44,703 bases of DNA from Pseudomonadota bacterium (GTDB taxonomy: Bacteria > Pseudomonadota > Alphaproteobacteria > G022571365), in NCBI GenBank assembly GCA_022571365.1, contig JACZXZ010000011.1, positions 1-44,703 of the forward strand, read 5' to 3'. Positions 28,485-38,322 of this stretch are shown one piece after another (position 1 is the first letter of the stretch; each line of letters opens with the position of its first letter). Both the position numbers and the translations under genes were made by a program. Under the pieces are notes generated by a model. That model was not told the origin of the DNA. It saw nothing but the letters and a program-made list of their open reading frames with translations, and did not search any database.

Positions 28485-28994
28485 TCAATACAGCATCTCG
28501 TGAAACCGGACGCTGTCGACGACCTGCCAGAACACCGGTTCCTGGCTTGCTATTTCGTCCGGGTGCATGGTCTGGGTGATCATGATGCCCACTTCCGAAG
28601 GGCCGTCCTCGAAGGGGATGGTAAACGTACAGAAAACCGTGTTTGAACCCTCGCCCCTTGGGCCTGTGGATGCGACGTACAGGCACGGGAACCCGTCGAC
28701 TTCGACCGGTCGTTGTTGCGTGATTAGGGTTCCCTCCAACGCGTACGCGGCGTCGTCCTCGAGGGTCGGCCCCGGGTTGGCAAGGACCACCTGGATGCTT
28801 CCACGTCCGACGCCCCCCGGAGAGGCAATCGCGACGTCGGCTTGCAGCGATCCTTCGGGAAGCACGGTCCATCCCCAGGGCACCTCGAGACTATAGAGGT
28901 CGAGCTGCCCGTAATAGACGTCCTGGGCCAATGCGGCGGCGGACATCAGCCCCGCCGCAAGAACCGCGATTGCATTGCGAAGAAGAGAACCCAT
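28485..28994 (-). CDS. Secreted protein of unknown function
   Basis: About 169 residues. The N terminus MGSLLRNAIAVLAAGLMSAAALAQ is a classical Sec signal with cleavage after ALA-Q. The mature part is beta-rich and has two cysteines (FPCLYVAS and NTVFCTF) that could form a disulfide in the periplasm. I do not recognise the family. The start at 28994 has ggggggtg upstream. It is the first gene of the run leading to the DUF1326 and DUF2182 genes and may share their promoter. Confidence 0.75.
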   Translation of the reverse strand: MGSLLRNAIAVLAAGLMSAAALAQDVYYGQLDLYSLEVPWGWTVLPEGSLQADVAIASPGGVGRGSIQVVLANPGPTLEDDAAYALEGTLITQQRPVEVDGFPCLYVASTGPRGEGSNTVFCTFTIPFEDGPSEVGIMITQTMHPDEIASQEPVFWQVVDSVRFHEMLY

Positions 28995-29550
28995 GATCAC
29001 CCCCCAAATGGGCCTCACACCGAGGCCATAAAACGGGCGCGAACTCCCTCGAACCCGATCGGCGAAGGTGTTTTGCAGGAACCGGAATATACTTAATACT
29101 CAAGTGATCGCCGGGTTGGCAACCCAAGCGGTGAGGGCACGTTAGGGGCGGAGCGGCGGCAGGTTAACTCATTAGAGAGCCGCCGCCGACACGTTCAGGC
29201 TTTCCACCCCCCGGTGGTTGGTAAACGAATCAGAAAATCACAGTTCTTCCGCCTGGGACGGCGCAGGCTCCCCAGAACCTTGCCTTGGATGCGCATGGCG
29301 TTCCCCGGGATGCGTGATCCAGTGCAAACCGTCGTCATGACCGCCGCAACCATAGTATTGAGGTGGGACCACGCGCCACCGGTTGTTGCGGCGGCCGTGC
29401 CGGCGGCGGCCGTGCGGCGGCGTGCCGGCGGCGGTCGTGCCGGCGGTATCTGGAGCCAAGGGGACTGTGCCTCCTTGACGGGCGGCGGGGAACCGATAGC
29501 CTTGCGCCCACCCGCCGGGCCAAGCCAACCTATTCTACGCGGAATGTGCC
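28995..29550. other. Intergenic region between divergent genes
   Basis: About 550 bases between the secreted-protein gene (minus) and the oxoprolinase gene (plus). It holds the right copy of the djlA-leader repeat (29271-29396) and a GC-rich run of short ggcggccgtgccggc-type repeats (about 29390-29450). No convincing gene is seen. Promoters for both directions must lie here, but none stands out. Confidence 0.6.
29271..29396. pseudogene. djlA 5' fragment and leader, right copy of the flanking repeat
   Basis: On the minus strand the ATG at 29296 begins M-R-I-Q-G-K-V-L-G, against M-S-I-W-G-K-V-L-G in djlA, then leaves the family. The upstream leader matches the djlA leader, with only one mismatch in the outermost 37 nt. 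It is therefore a truncated copy of the djlA start region, in the same orientation as the intact gene. Confidence 0.7.
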
Positions 29551-32500
29551 ATGTCCAGGACCGACTCCGAACCGGTGCCCCGTGAAGCCGCCGCCGCCGG
29601 CTGGCAGTTCTGGATCGACCGCGGGGGGACCTTCACCGATGTGGTGGCGCGGCACCCCGACGGCTCGATCCTCACCCGCAAGCTCTTGTCGGAGAGCCCG
29701 GAGCACTATGCGGACGCGGCGCTCCAGGGCATCCGCGAGGTGCTCGGCATCGGGGCGGCCGAGCCCATTCCCGAGGCCGCCATCGAGACGGTCAGGATGG
29801 GGACGACGGTGGCCACCAACGCGCTCCTGGAGCGCACCGGCGAGCGCACCGTGCTCATCATCACGAGCGGCTTCGCCGACGCCCTCAGGATCGGCTACCA
29901 GAACCGGCCGAAGCTGTTCGCCCGCCACATCGTGCTCCCGGAGTCGCTCTACGAGCGGGTGATCGAGGTCGACGAGCGCATGAGCGCCCACGGCGAAGAG
30001 CTGGCCCCGGTCGATCTTGCCGCTGCCCGCGAGGCGCTTGAGATCGCTTACCGCGACGGCATCCGCTCGGCCGCCATCGTGTTCATGCACGGCTACCGCT
30101 ATCCCGACCACGAGCGGGCGGTGGCCCGGCTCGCCCGGGAGGTGGGCTTCACCCGGATTTCGGTCTCGCACCAGGTCAGCCCGCTCATGAAGCTGGTGAG
30201 CCGCGGGGATACCACCGTTGTCGATGCCTATGTCGCGCCCATCCTCGGGCGCTATGTGGAGGGGATCGCGGCCGAGCTGGGGGCGGCCCGGCTCATGTTC
30301 ATGCAGTCCAACGGCGGTCTTGCCGACGCCCGCCTCCTCAAGGCCAAGGATAGCATCCTCTCGGGTCCCGCCGGCGGGGTTGTCGGCGCCGTCGAGACCA
30401 GTTCCGCGGCCGGCTTCGACAAGATCATCAGCTTCGACATGGGGGGCACCTCGACCGACGTGGCCCATTTCGACGGCGCCTACGAGCGCGCCTTCGAGAC
30501 GCTCGTCGCCGGGGTGCGCATGCGGGCGCCGATGATGCGCATCCACACCGTGGCGGCGGGCGGCGGCTCGATCCTGTTGTTCGACGGGGCGCGCTATCGG
30601 GTGGGCCCCGAATCGGCCGGCGCCAATCCGGGGCCGGCCTGCTACCGCCGCGGCGGGCCGCTGACCGTGACCGACTGCAATGTCATGGTCGGCAAGATCC
30701 AGCCCGACTTCTTCCCCCGGGTGTTCGGCCCGGGCCGGGATCAACCGCTCGACGCCGCGCTCGCGCGCGCCAAGTTCCAGGCGCTGGCCGAGGAGATCCG
30801 CGGCGCGACCGGCGACGCGCGCGGCCCGGTCGAGGTCGCCGACGGCTTCCTCAAGGTCGCGGTCGAGAACATGGCCAACGCCATCAAGCAGATCTCGATC
30901 CAGCGCGGCTACGACGTGACCGAGTACACGCTCTGCTGTTTCGGCGGGGCCGGGGGCCAGCACGCCTGCTTGGTGGCCGATGCGCTCGGCATGGAGAGGG
31001 TGTTCATCCACCCCTATGCCGGCGTGCTGTCGGCCTATGGCATAGGGCTCGCCGATCTCAGGGTGATTCGCGAGCGCGCCGTCGAGAAGAAGCTGACCGG
31101 GGAGGAGATCGCGGCGCTCCGGGACGCGCTCGAGGCGCTCGAGGCCGAGGGCCGCGCCGAGATGCGCGCCCAGGGCATCGCCGACGACCGCATGACCGTG
31201 ATCCGCAAGGCCCATCTCAAATACGAGGGCACCGACACGCCCTTGGTCGTCGATTTCACCCCTGACGCCTCGCCCGCCGCGGCCCGGGCCGGCCTCGCCG
31301 CCGCTTTCCAGGCGGCGCACCGCCGGCGCTACGGCTTCACCATGGGCGAGAAGGCACACATCGTCGAGGCGGTCTCGGTCGAGGTCATCGGGGCCACCGA
31401 CACTCCCGCCGACCCGGTGGTCCGAGCCGAGCCGCGCGCCCGGCCCCTCGCGCCCTTGGCCCGCGTCGCCATGTACAGCGCCGGCGCCGAGCACTTGACC
31501 CCGGTCTACGGCCGCGACGAGCTCAGCCCCGGCGACCGGATCGATGGTCCGGCCATCATCGCCGAGGCTAACGCCACCACCGTGGTCGAGCCGGGCTGGC
31601 GGGCCGAGGTGGGCGCCCGCAACCATCTGGTGCTGACCCGCGCGACGAAGCTGTCCGAGCGGGTCGCGATCGGCACCGAGGTCGATCCGGTGATGCTCGA
31701 GGTCTTCAACAACCTGTTCATGTCGATCGCCGAGCAGATGGGCGTGGCGCTCCGGAACACGGCCTATTCGGTGAATATCAAGGAGCGGCTGGATTTCTCC
31801 TGCGCCATCTTCGACCCCGGGGGCCGGCTGGTCGCCAACGCGCCCCACATCCCGGTCCATCTGGGCTCCATGAGCGAGAGCGTGCAGGTCATCATTCGCC
31901 TGCACCGCGACGCCATGCGGCCGGGCGACGTCTACGCCCTCAACGCGCCCTATAACGGCGGCACCCATCTCCCCGACATCACCGTCATCACGCCGGTGTT
32001 CGACCACCGGGAGACGGCCGGGGCGGGGGATCGCGAGATCCTGTTCTACGTCGGCGCGCGGGGCCACCACGCCGATATCGGCGGCGCCACCCCGGGCTCG
32101 ATGCCGCCCGACAGCACCACCGTGGAGGAGGAGGGGGTGTTGATCGACAACTTCCTGCTTGTCGAGGAAGGCCGCTTCCGCGCCGACGCCCTGATCGAGC
32201 TCCTGGGCTCGGGGCGCTGGCCGGCGCGCAATCCCGACCAGAACGTCGCCGACCTCAAGGCCCAGATCGCGGCCTGCGAGAAGGGCGTGCGGGAGCTGAG
32301 GAAAATGGTCGACCACTTCGGCCTCGATGTGGTCCACGCCTACATGCGGCATGTCCAGGACAACGCCGAGGAGCAGGTGCGCCGGGTCCTCGAGGTGATC
32401 GAGGAAGGCAGCTTCGCCTATGAGATGGACGGCGGCGGCGTGATCAAGGTCCAAATCTCCATCGACAAGGCCGCGCGCAGCGCCGTGATCGACTTCACCG

Positions 32501-33252
32501 GAACCTCGCCCCAGCAGCCGAGCAACTTCAACGCGCCTCAGGCGGTGTGCCGGGCGGCGGTGCTTTACGTCTTCCGGACCCTGGTCGACGACGACATCCC
32601 GATGAACGACGGGTGTTTGAAGCCGCTAAAGCTCATCATCCCCGAGGGCTCCATGCTCAATCCGACATACCCGGCCGCCGTGGTCGCCGGCAACGTCGAG
32701 ACCTCCCAATGCATCACCGATGCGCTCTACGGCGCGCTCGGGGTATTGGCGGCGGCGCAGGGCACCATGAACAACTTCACCTTCGGCTCGGAGCGCTACC
32801 AGTACTACGAGACGGTGTGCGGCGGCGCCGGGGCCGGTCCGGATTTCGCCGGCGCCGACGCCGTTCACACCCACATGACCAACACCCGGCTGACCGATCC
32901 CGAGGTGCTGGAGTGGCGCTTCCCGGTGGTGGTCGAGAGCTTCTCCATCCGCCGGGGCTCGGGCGGCGCGGGCCGGAGGCGGGGCGGCGACGGCGCCGTC
33001 CGCCGGATCCGGTTTCTCGAGCCCATGGCCGCCGCGATCCTGTCCTCCCACCGCAGGGTGCCGCCCTATGGCGTGGCCGGCGGCAAGCCCGGGGCGGTGG
33101 GGCGCAACTTCCTCGAGCGCGCCGACGGCAGCCGCGTCGCGCTCTCCGGCATCGCCAAGGTCGAGATGGGCGCGGGCGACGTCTTCGTCATCGAGACTCC
33201 GGGCGGCGGCGGCTACGGCGCGCCGGAGGAGGCCGAGGAGGTGGCGGAGTAG
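29551..33252 (+). CDS. 5-oxoprolinase / hydantoinase A-B fusion protein
   Basis: ATP-dependent ring-opening enzyme of the OPLAH/HyuA-HyuB family, probably cleaving 5-oxoproline or a related cyclic amide in the cytoplasm. The 1,233-residue chain joins the HyuA part (N-terminal [12 protein letters not shown] about 21-32, the phosphate motif [16 protein letters not shown] about 292-307) to a HyuB part starting near residue 711 ([20 protein letters not shown]). This single-chain layout and length are typical of 5-oxoprolinases; hydantoinases and acetone or acetophenone carboxylases usually have two subunits. The substrate cannot be fixed from sequence. The ribosome site is weak. Confidence 0.93.
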   Translation: MSRTDSEPVPREAAAAGWQFWIDRGGTFTDVVARHPDGSILTRKLLSESPEHYADAALQGIREVLGIGAAEPIPEAAIETVRMGTTVATNALLERTGERTVLIITSGFADALRIGYQNRPKLFARHIVLPESLYERVIEVDERMSAHGEELAPVDLAAAREALEIAYRDGIRSAAIVFMHGYRYPDHERAVARLAREVGFTRISVSHQVSPLMKLVSRGDTTVVDAYVAPILGRYVEGIAAELGAARLMFMQSNGGLADARLLKAKDSILSGPAGGVVGAVETSSAAGFDKIISFDMGGTSTDVAHFDGAYERAFETLVAGVRMRAPMMRIHTVAAGGGSILLFDGARYRVGPESAGANPGPACYRRGGPLTVTDCNVMVGKIQPDFFPRVFGPGRDQPLDAALARAKFQALAEEIRGATGDARGPVEVADGFLKVAVENMANAIKQISIQRGYDVTEYTLCCFGGAGGQHACLVADALGMERVFIHPYAGVLSAYGIGLADLRVIRERAVEKKLTGEEIAALRDALEALEAEGRAEMRAQGIADDRMTVIRKAHLKYEGTDTPLVVDFTPDASPAAARAGLAAAFQAAHRRRYGFTMGEKAHIVEAVSVEVIGATDTPADPVVRAEPRARPLAPLARVAMYSAGAEHLTPVYGRDELSPGDRIDGPAIIAEANATTVVEPGWRAEVGARNHLVLTRATKLSERVAIGTEVDPVMLEVFNNLFMSIAEQMGVALRNTAYSVNIKERLDFSCAIFDPGGRLVANAPHIPVHLGSMSESVQVIIRLHRDAMRPGDVYALNAPYNGGTHLPDITVITPVFDHRETAGAGDREILFYVGARGHHADIGGATPGSMPPDSTTVEEEGVLIDNFLLVEEGRFRADALIELLGSGRWPARNPDQNVADLKAQIAACEKGVRELRKMVDHFGLDVVHAYMRHVQDNAEEQVRRVLEVIEEGSFAYEMDGGGVIKVQISIDKAARSAVIDFTGTSPQQPSNFNAPQAVCRAAVLYVFRTLVDDDIPMNDGCLKPLKLIIPEGSMLNPTYPAAVVAGNVETSQCITDALYGALGVLAAAQGTMNNFTFGSERYQYYETVCGGAGAGPDFAGADAVHTHMTNTRLTDPEVLEWRFPVVVESFSIRRGSGGAGRRRGGDGAVRRIRFLEPMAAAILSSHRRVPPYGVAGGKPGAVGRNFLERADGSRVALSGIAKVEMGAGDVFVIETPGGGGYGAPEEAEEVAE

Positions 33253-33341
33253 CGGGAGCTCAAGCTGGCGGTGCGGGTTGTGTTCACTCTAATCCGTTTG
33301 CGTAATGCCGGCATGATCATGCTCCCTCCCGATGGCTAAAT

Positions 33342-33361
33342 TAACCGACATTTCCCAGATA
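33342..33361. repeat. Short direct repeat at the 3' side of the amine oxidase gene
   Basis: taaccgacatttcccagat occurs here and exactly at 42-60. A close variant lies at 35101-35122, on the other side of the amine oxidase gene, in the same orientation. Confidence 0.8.
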
Positions 33362-33365
33362 ACCT

Positions 33366-35012
33366 TCAACCCTTCGTCACCCGCTCGGCGATTTGCTTGA
33401 AGGCCAGTTCGGCGGCGCCGAGGGCGCCTTCCTGCCAGCCCGGCCAGTAGCTTAAGAAATCCCCGGCCAGGTAGATCTGACCCTCGGGATCGGCCTGGTT
33501 GAGCCGCTTGTAGGCGGCCGGATCGGTCTCCCACGTGTCGTTGGCCCAGCCGCCGATGAAGTGCGGCATGTTCTGCCAGGCGATGGCTAGGGCCGTGTCC
33601 ATGTTTATGTTCTGCCGGTAATCGCCCGGGTGAATCTTCTCGCCGCCCTGCAGGGCCAGTTCGAACCGCTTCTCGATTGGGAGCTTGCCGAAGGCCAGGG
33701 CATCGTCGCCGCGATTGTAGGCGGCGGTCAGGACGCCGGTCGGCTGGTGGAAGCCCTCGGAGGGGTACCAGATCTGGCTGATGATATCATCGGTGAAGCT
33801 GATGCCGCCGTAGATGCGGTCCTTGGTTTCCCAGAAGCGGTTTTTGGTCTCCCAGCCGACCTTGGTCGCCGGGTCGTAGGGGATGTGGGTCAGGGCGTTG
33901 ACGAAACTGGTGGACAAGCCCTTGCCGACCCGGGCGAGCTGGATCGGCGCCATGGTCGAAACGCAGAAATCGGCGCTGTCGGCGACGCCGTCCCCGTGGA
34001 TGACCTCGACGCCGGTGGCGGTGTTGCGCAGGCTCTTGACCGGACTGTCTAAGATTATCAGGTCGCCGACGGTCTTGCCGCCGGGAACGCCCTGCTTCAG
34101 GAATGCCTTCCAGATCATGTCCATGCCGCCCGAGGGCTGCAGCAGACTGCTTTGCCAGTAATACTGGAGGTTGTTGAACAGGAGCTGGTTGTCGCTGCTC
34201 CAGATGTCGGAACGGACGATCTTGTCGAGGGGAATGCGCTGGGTCTTTTGGCCGGCATCGAGGCCCGCCCCGGGCTCTTCCGCATAGCCCGTCCACGGAA
34301 AGCCGAGAAAGCTGGGATCCTGGGGGTCGTAGCGATAGCGACCGTCGGGTGAGCGCTGAAGCTGGCCGAAACTGCTGAGCATTTGCAGGAACCGCTCGCG
34401 GTCGATGTGTCCCAGGGCCTCGTCCAGTTTGCCTTTCTGGGCGACCTTGCTCAGGAGTTCCGAAATCTCGCCACGGAGGCTGAACTGGGCTTGGCGCATG
34501 GGCACCGGCCGGCCGCCCAGGAAGCTGTCGCTCTGCAGGAGGTTCGAGCCGCCCATGAAGATGTAGGGCTGCAATTCGACGCCAAGTTCACTGCAATAAT
34601 CCAGGACGATGTAGTGGTGCTGCGGGATGCGGCCCGGCCCGGCGTTGAGGTAGAGGGTGCTATTGGTAAAGGCGCACGTCTGCACCGGGCCGCCGACCTC
34701 GGCGAACGAGTCGCCCTTGCGGAGGGTGAGGCTGCGACCGCCGGCGCGGGAGTTGGCTTCGATGACCTTGGTCTCGAAGCCGTGGCCGGCCAGGAGATAC
34801 GCCGCGCACACGCCGGCCAGGCCGGCGCCGATGACGATCACCTTGCGGCCTTTGCCGATGTCGCTGGGGTAGCCGGGAACGGCGGCTCGCGCCTCGGGCA
34901 CAGGCAGCAGGCCGAATGTAGTCAGCCCGTGATAAACGGCGGCGGCGCCGCCGACGGCGCCCAGCCGGTACAATACATCGCGCCGTGTGAGTAGTCGAAC
35001 GTCATTTGTCAT
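33366..35012 (-). CDS. Tat-exported flavin-containing amine oxidase
   Basis: FAD-dependent amine or amino-acid oxidase, probably periplasmic. The 548 residues start with a twin-arginine signal (LLTRRDVLYRLGAVGG, Arg 10-11, cleavage near ARA about 43). Next come the Rossmann motif VIVIGAGLAG (about 58-67) and EANSRAGGRSLT. The C-terminal FAD motif is GQIYLAGDFLSYWPGWQEGA. The ATG at 35012 has ggggaga about 7 nt upstream. It is convergent with the oxoprolinase gene. The substrate is unknown, and related enzymes include L-amino-acid and polyamine oxidases. Short direct repeats flank it. Confidence 0.92.
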   Translation of the reverse strand: MTNDVRLLTRRDVLYRLGAVGGAAAVYHGLTTFGLLPVPEARAAVPGYPSDIGKGRKVIVIGAGLAGVCAAYLLAGHGFETKVIEANSRAGGRSLTLRKGDSFAEVGGPVQTCAFTNSTLYLNAGPGRIPQHHYIVLDYCSELGVELQPYIFMGGSNLLQSDSFLGGRPVPMRQAQFSLRGEISELLSKVAQKGKLDEALGHIDRERFLQMLSSFGQLQRSPDGRYRYDPQDPSFLGFPWTGYAEEPGAGLDAGQKTQRIPLDKIVRSDIWSSDNQLLFNNLQYYWQSSLLQPSGGMDMIWKAFLKQGVPGGKTVGDLIILDSPVKSLRNTATGVEVIHGDGVADSADFCVSTMAPIQLARVGKGLSTSFVNALTHIPYDPATKVGWETKNRFWETKDRIYGGISFTDDIISQIWYPSEGFHQPTGVLTAAYNRGDDALAFGKLPIEKRFELALQGGEKIHPGDYRQNINMDTALAIAWQNMPHFIGGWANDTWETDPAAYKRLNQADPEGQIYLAGDFLSYWPGWQEGALGAAELAFKQIAERVTKG

Positions 35013-35100
35013 GGATACTCTCCCCAATGATGGGCCGGAACCGTCTCTCAGCCGGCCCGGCCGAACAGCCATGCAATCTACGGGACCTCATTATTCCGAA

Positions 35101-35122
35101 TTATTCCGACATTTCCCGGATA
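35101..35122. repeat. Short direct repeat at the 5' side of the amine oxidase gene
   Basis: ttccgacatttcccggata matches the repeat at 33342-33361 apart from small changes. It follows a 10-bp tandem duplication (ttattccgaa, ttattccgac). Confidence 0.65.
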
Positions 35123-35211
35123 CCCTTCCCGATTACCAAGATCTATAGCACAACTGAACTTGTAAACGAACCGGGCCTTAACCCGCTTTGATAGATAGCA
35201 ATCTGCCCCTT

Positions 35212-35340
35212 TATCAGGCGCAGGATCTCGGCGAATAGGGCTCTTGGGATGGCCACCTCCGCCATCTGGAACGTGACGTAGCGGCCGTGCCGCACCACCT
35301 TCGCGCCGATCTTGACCAGCTTCTCGCGCAAGGTCGTCAT
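35212..35340 (-). pseudogene. IS1380-type transposase C-terminal fragment
   Basis: About 43 residues (MTTLREKLVKIGAKVVRHGR followed by YVTFQMAEVAIPRALFAEI) match the end of IS1380-family DDE transposases, as remembered. The catalytic region is absent. Upstream sequence on the same strand reads as repetitive intergenic material, and no inverted repeat end is evident. It is an old insertion-sequence remnant. Confidence 0.75.
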
Positions 35341-35579
35341 CGACCAGTGCCCGCTCTTCGGCAGCAACACAATGAATGTCCGCTTTGGGTCATAAGCGGA
35401 CGTTCTTGAGACCCACCCATCGCCGACAAGTTGAAACTGAGGCACGGCCATCGGGGGCGCGCCGCGCGGGTAGTGTCCCAGTTTGACGAAGGTCCGCTTC
35501 CTAGCCAGGAGCGGACATCCATCGGGTGGCCGCGTCAGCCGGGCACGATGGGAGGCTGCGGCGGATTCGGTCCGGGGCG

Positions 35580-35658
35580 GCACGATGGCCGGATCGGCGT
35601 CGAAAGCCGGCCCGGCGAAGGCGCCACGTTCCACGTATCCTTACCAACCGTTCCCTAA
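35580..35658 (+). pseudogene. Histidine kinase C-terminal fragment
   Basis: The last 25 or so codons before the stop at 35656 read HDGRIGVESRPGEGATFHVS then LPTVP. This is the G2-box end of a HATPase_c domain (GRI-VES-PGEGATF-V-LP). Nothing before it resembles the rest of a kinase, so it is a gene fossil. Confidence 0.65.
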
Positions 35659-36278
35659 CCGCCGCGCGACCGAAGGCCGCCGGCGCCGCCGCGCGGTTCG
35701 CCCTGCAAGTCGATTTTTGATGCAGCACACAAAAGTCTTCACGCAGTTGCAGCATTGATCTGCGGTGCGAAAGTATTATTGTGTAGTGCGAAATAATATC
35801 GCAAATCTTGGGGGTATTCCCCAGGTGGGTTACTTTAATTAGTGTGTATTTTGTGTCGCAGTGCAAAATAACTCTTGGCCATGTGTGACAGGATTGTTAG
35901 GGTGGCGTGCTTTCGCCAACTGCATCGATCGCGCCGACGGTTCCTGCTGCTTGAGCGCCCAACCGGTGATTGATCGGCGCTCGCGGCGCCGGATATTAAG
36001 AACGCGGGGCGTGATTCTACTTGGACTAGGGCAGGTAGAATCGGGCGCAAGAATTGGAAGATTGTCGGACTGTTCGCGTTCGTCTTGCTGAACGAGGCCT
36101 ACTGAACCTTACGGGCCATCGTGTCGGCGATGACGGCGATGACGGTTTCCGACAAATTAATCGCTAGGCGGCGCTTGCCGCTACGAATTCCCTGGGGGCT
36201 GGGAAGCATCGGCGCCCGCGGCTACGAGACGGGTTTCGCGCTACCCGACGTAACGAACGTATACGGGGGTGTGCTATC
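35659..36278. promoter_or_regulatory. Long upstream region of the symporter gene with repeated gtgcRaaata sites
   Basis: About 620 bases without a convincing gene. An AT-rich part (about 35,735-35,880) holds three similar words in one orientation: gtgcgaaagta (35765), gtgcgaaata (35786) and gtgcaaaata (35861). These could be operator half-sites for a regulator of the symporter, which is inference. A GC-rich palindrome (cggcgctcgcggcgccg) lies near 35,977. Confidence 0.35.
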
Positions 36279-38222
36279 GTGTCTGCAAAAGTAATCTGGT
36301 TGTTTGTCTTCGTGGCGGTTTACTGGGCCTACTGTATCTTTTGGGGGGTCAAGAGCGCGCGAATGGCAAAGACCGCCAGTGACTACTTCATCTCTGGCCG
36401 TCAACTTTCCGTGTGGGTGTTCGTGCTCGCGGCCACCGCGACATCGTTCTCTGGCTGGACCTTCATGGGCCACCCAGGGCTGATTTATCGCGATGGCTTC
36501 CAATACGCCTACGCCTCGTTCTACACCATCACCATCCCGTTCACCGGGGTGCTGTTCCTGAAGCGTCAATGGATGCTCGGAAAGCGCTTCGGCTATGTGA
36601 CGCCGGGCGAGATGCTGTCCGACTACTTCCAGGGCGATATGATCAGGATCCTGGTGGTCGCCGTCGCGCTTCTGTTTTCGATCCCGTATCTCGGTGTTCA
36701 GCTCGGCGCCTCTGGCTTCCTGTTCAACGTCCTGACCGACGATATGATCCCGAAGAACGTTGGCATGTGGGTGCTGTCGGTCGTGGTGTTTATCTATGTG
36801 GCGTCCGGCGGACTTCGCGCGGTGGCCTATGTCGATACCGTGCAATGTCTCCTGTTGGCCTTCGGCATCGTCGCCATCGGCATGATCGCCTATGGCGAGC
36901 TCGGCGGATTCGGCGCCTTCAACGAACGCCTGGCGGCGCTCGGCCAGACCGACATCGGCAAATGGGGCATGACGCCCGACGGCTACAACGCCTATCTCGC
37001 CATTCCCGGCGTGATTCAGTTCACGGCGGGGTTGGGCAAGGAAACCCCGGTCGGCGGCCTGTGGACGGGCATCATGTGCCTGACCTACATGTTCGCGCTG
37101 ATGGGCATCCAGTCGGCGCCGGCCTTCACCATGTGGACCTTCAGCAACAAGTCGACGAAGCCCTTCGCGCCGCAGCAGGTGTGGGCCTCGTCCTTCGGCA
37201 TCGGCCTGATCCTGTTCTTCTTCACGGCGGCCCAGGGCATGGGCGCGCACTTCCTGGGCGCCACCCCTGGCGCCACGGAAGCCGGCATTGCGGTGTCCGG
37301 CGTTCTGCCCGATCTCTCGGCGAACAAGCAGGGCGGTCTCGTCCCCCACTACATCAATCTGGTCGGGGATACGGCGCCGTGGTTCGTCGGCATCCTCGCG
37401 GTCTGCGCCCTGGCCGCCATGCAGTCCACCGGTGCGGCCTATATGTCCACCGCCGGGGCGATGTTGACCCGCGACCTCTACAAGCGGTTCATCAACCCGA
37501 CGGCGAATCATGCGACCCAGAAACTGTGGGGCCGTGGCTGCGTTGCCTTCATCGTCGTGTCGGCCTTGCTGGTGGCGACCTATTCGGCGGACGCCCTGGT
37601 GCTTCTCGGTGGCCTGGCCGTGGCCTTCGGCTTCCAGATGTGGCCGTCCCTGGCGGCGGTGACCTGGTTCCCGTGGATCACTCGTCAGGGCGCCTCATGG
37701 GGTCTGTTGGTCGGTTTGATCGCGGTGATTTTCACCGAGAAGTTCGGCGCCACCATCGCCGGCACGGTGGGTATCGATCTGCCTTGGGGTCGCTGGCCCT
37801 GGACCATCCATTCCGCGGGTTGGGGCATGCTGTTCAACCTCGCCGTATGCCTGCCCATCTCGGCCATGACCCAAAGCAAGGAGGCGCTCGATCACCGCAT
37901 GAAGTACCACAACTTCCTGCGCGAGCACACCAGCCTCAGCGCCGCGAAGCTGAAGCCGGCCGCGTGGATCATCACCCTGGTCTGGCTGATGTTCGGCATC
38001 GGGCCGGGCGCGGTTATCGGAAACGATATCTTCGGCGCGCCCGATGCCGGCGTCGACGGTTGGACCTTCGGCATTCCGTCGATTTGGGCCTGGCAGATCC
38101 TGTGGTGGGGCTTGGGTATCTTCATGATGTGGTTCCTGGCCTACAAGATGGAGATGTCGACGCTGCCCGAGAAGGAGGTCGAGGCTCTGGTCGAGGATAT
38201 CGGCGATACGGTTACCGAATAG
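36279..38222 (+). CDS. Sodium:solute symporter family transporter
   Basis: Secondary transporter of the SSS family, substrate unknown. The 647 residues include about 13-14 membrane segments. Family features are the early SDYFISGRQLS (about 33-43), ATATSFSGWTFMGHPG in the region of the Na+ site, and AAMQSTGAAYMSTAGAMLTRDLY. The start is GTG, preceded by gggggtg. A strong terminator follows, so this gene can be expressed alone. The next two genes, one with two membrane segments and one with TPRs, are on the same strand and probably linked in function. Confidence 0.93.
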   Translation: MSAKVIWLFVFVAVYWAYCIFWGVKSARMAKTASDYFISGRQLSVWVFVLAATATSFSGWTFMGHPGLIYRDGFQYAYASFYTITIPFTGVLFLKRQWMLGKRFGYVTPGEMLSDYFQGDMIRILVVAVALLFSIPYLGVQLGASGFLFNVLTDDMIPKNVGMWVLSVVVFIYVASGGLRAVAYVDTVQCLLLAFGIVAIGMIAYGELGGFGAFNERLAALGQTDIGKWGMTPDGYNAYLAIPGVIQFTAGLGKETPVGGLWTGIMCLTYMFALMGIQSAPAFTMWTFSNKSTKPFAPQQVWASSFGIGLILFFFTAAQGMGAHFLGATPGATEAGIAVSGVLPDLSANKQGGLVPHYINLVGDTAPWFVGILAVCALAAMQSTGAAYMSTAGAMLTRDLYKRFINPTANHATQKLWGRGCVAFIVVSALLVATYSADALVLLGGLAVAFGFQMWPSLAAVTWFPWITRQGASWGLLVGLIAVIFTEKFGATIAGTVGIDLPWGRWPWTIHSAGWGMLFNLAVCLPISAMTQSKEALDHRMKYHNFLREHTSLSAAKLKPAAWIITLVWLMFGIGPGAVIGNDIFGAPDAGVDGWTFGIPSIWAWQILWWGLGIFMMWFLAYKMEMSTLPEKEVEALVEDIGDTVTE

Positions 38223-38247
38223 CCCTATCTTCGGACAGAGACGGACG

Positions 38248-38282
38248 ACGGGGGAAAGCTCACGCTTTCCCCCGTTTTCTTT
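38248..38282 (+). terminator. Rho-independent terminator after the symporter
   Basis: Perfect 12-bp stem acgggggaaagc (38248-38259) and gctttcccccgt (38264-38275) with a 4-nt loop, followed by ttttcttt. It lies 25 nt past the symporter stop and 40 nt before the next start. Confidence 0.93.
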
Positions 38283-38322
38283 AATGGGCTCTCATCTGAT
38301 CCTTGGTATAAGGGGCTGAACG

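Noticed and set aside
29530-32454. 974-codon open frame antisense to the oxoprolinase gene
   Set aside because: It is a mirror of the GC-rich codon pattern of the real gene; the composition is His/Gly/Arg-rich with no recognisable motif.
35341-35634. N-terminal part of a 163-codon frame joined to the transposase fragment
   Set aside because: Sequence such as SAYDPKRTF is typical of translated repetitive intergenic DNA, so I do not treat it as protein.
35861-36091. 76-codon open frame upstream of the symporter
   Set aside because: No ribosome site, unlikely composition, and it lies in a probable regulatory region.
36222-37511. Long open frame antisense to the symporter
   Set aside because: Shadow of a gene with strong membrane-protein features on the plus strand; no ribosome site or family motif.
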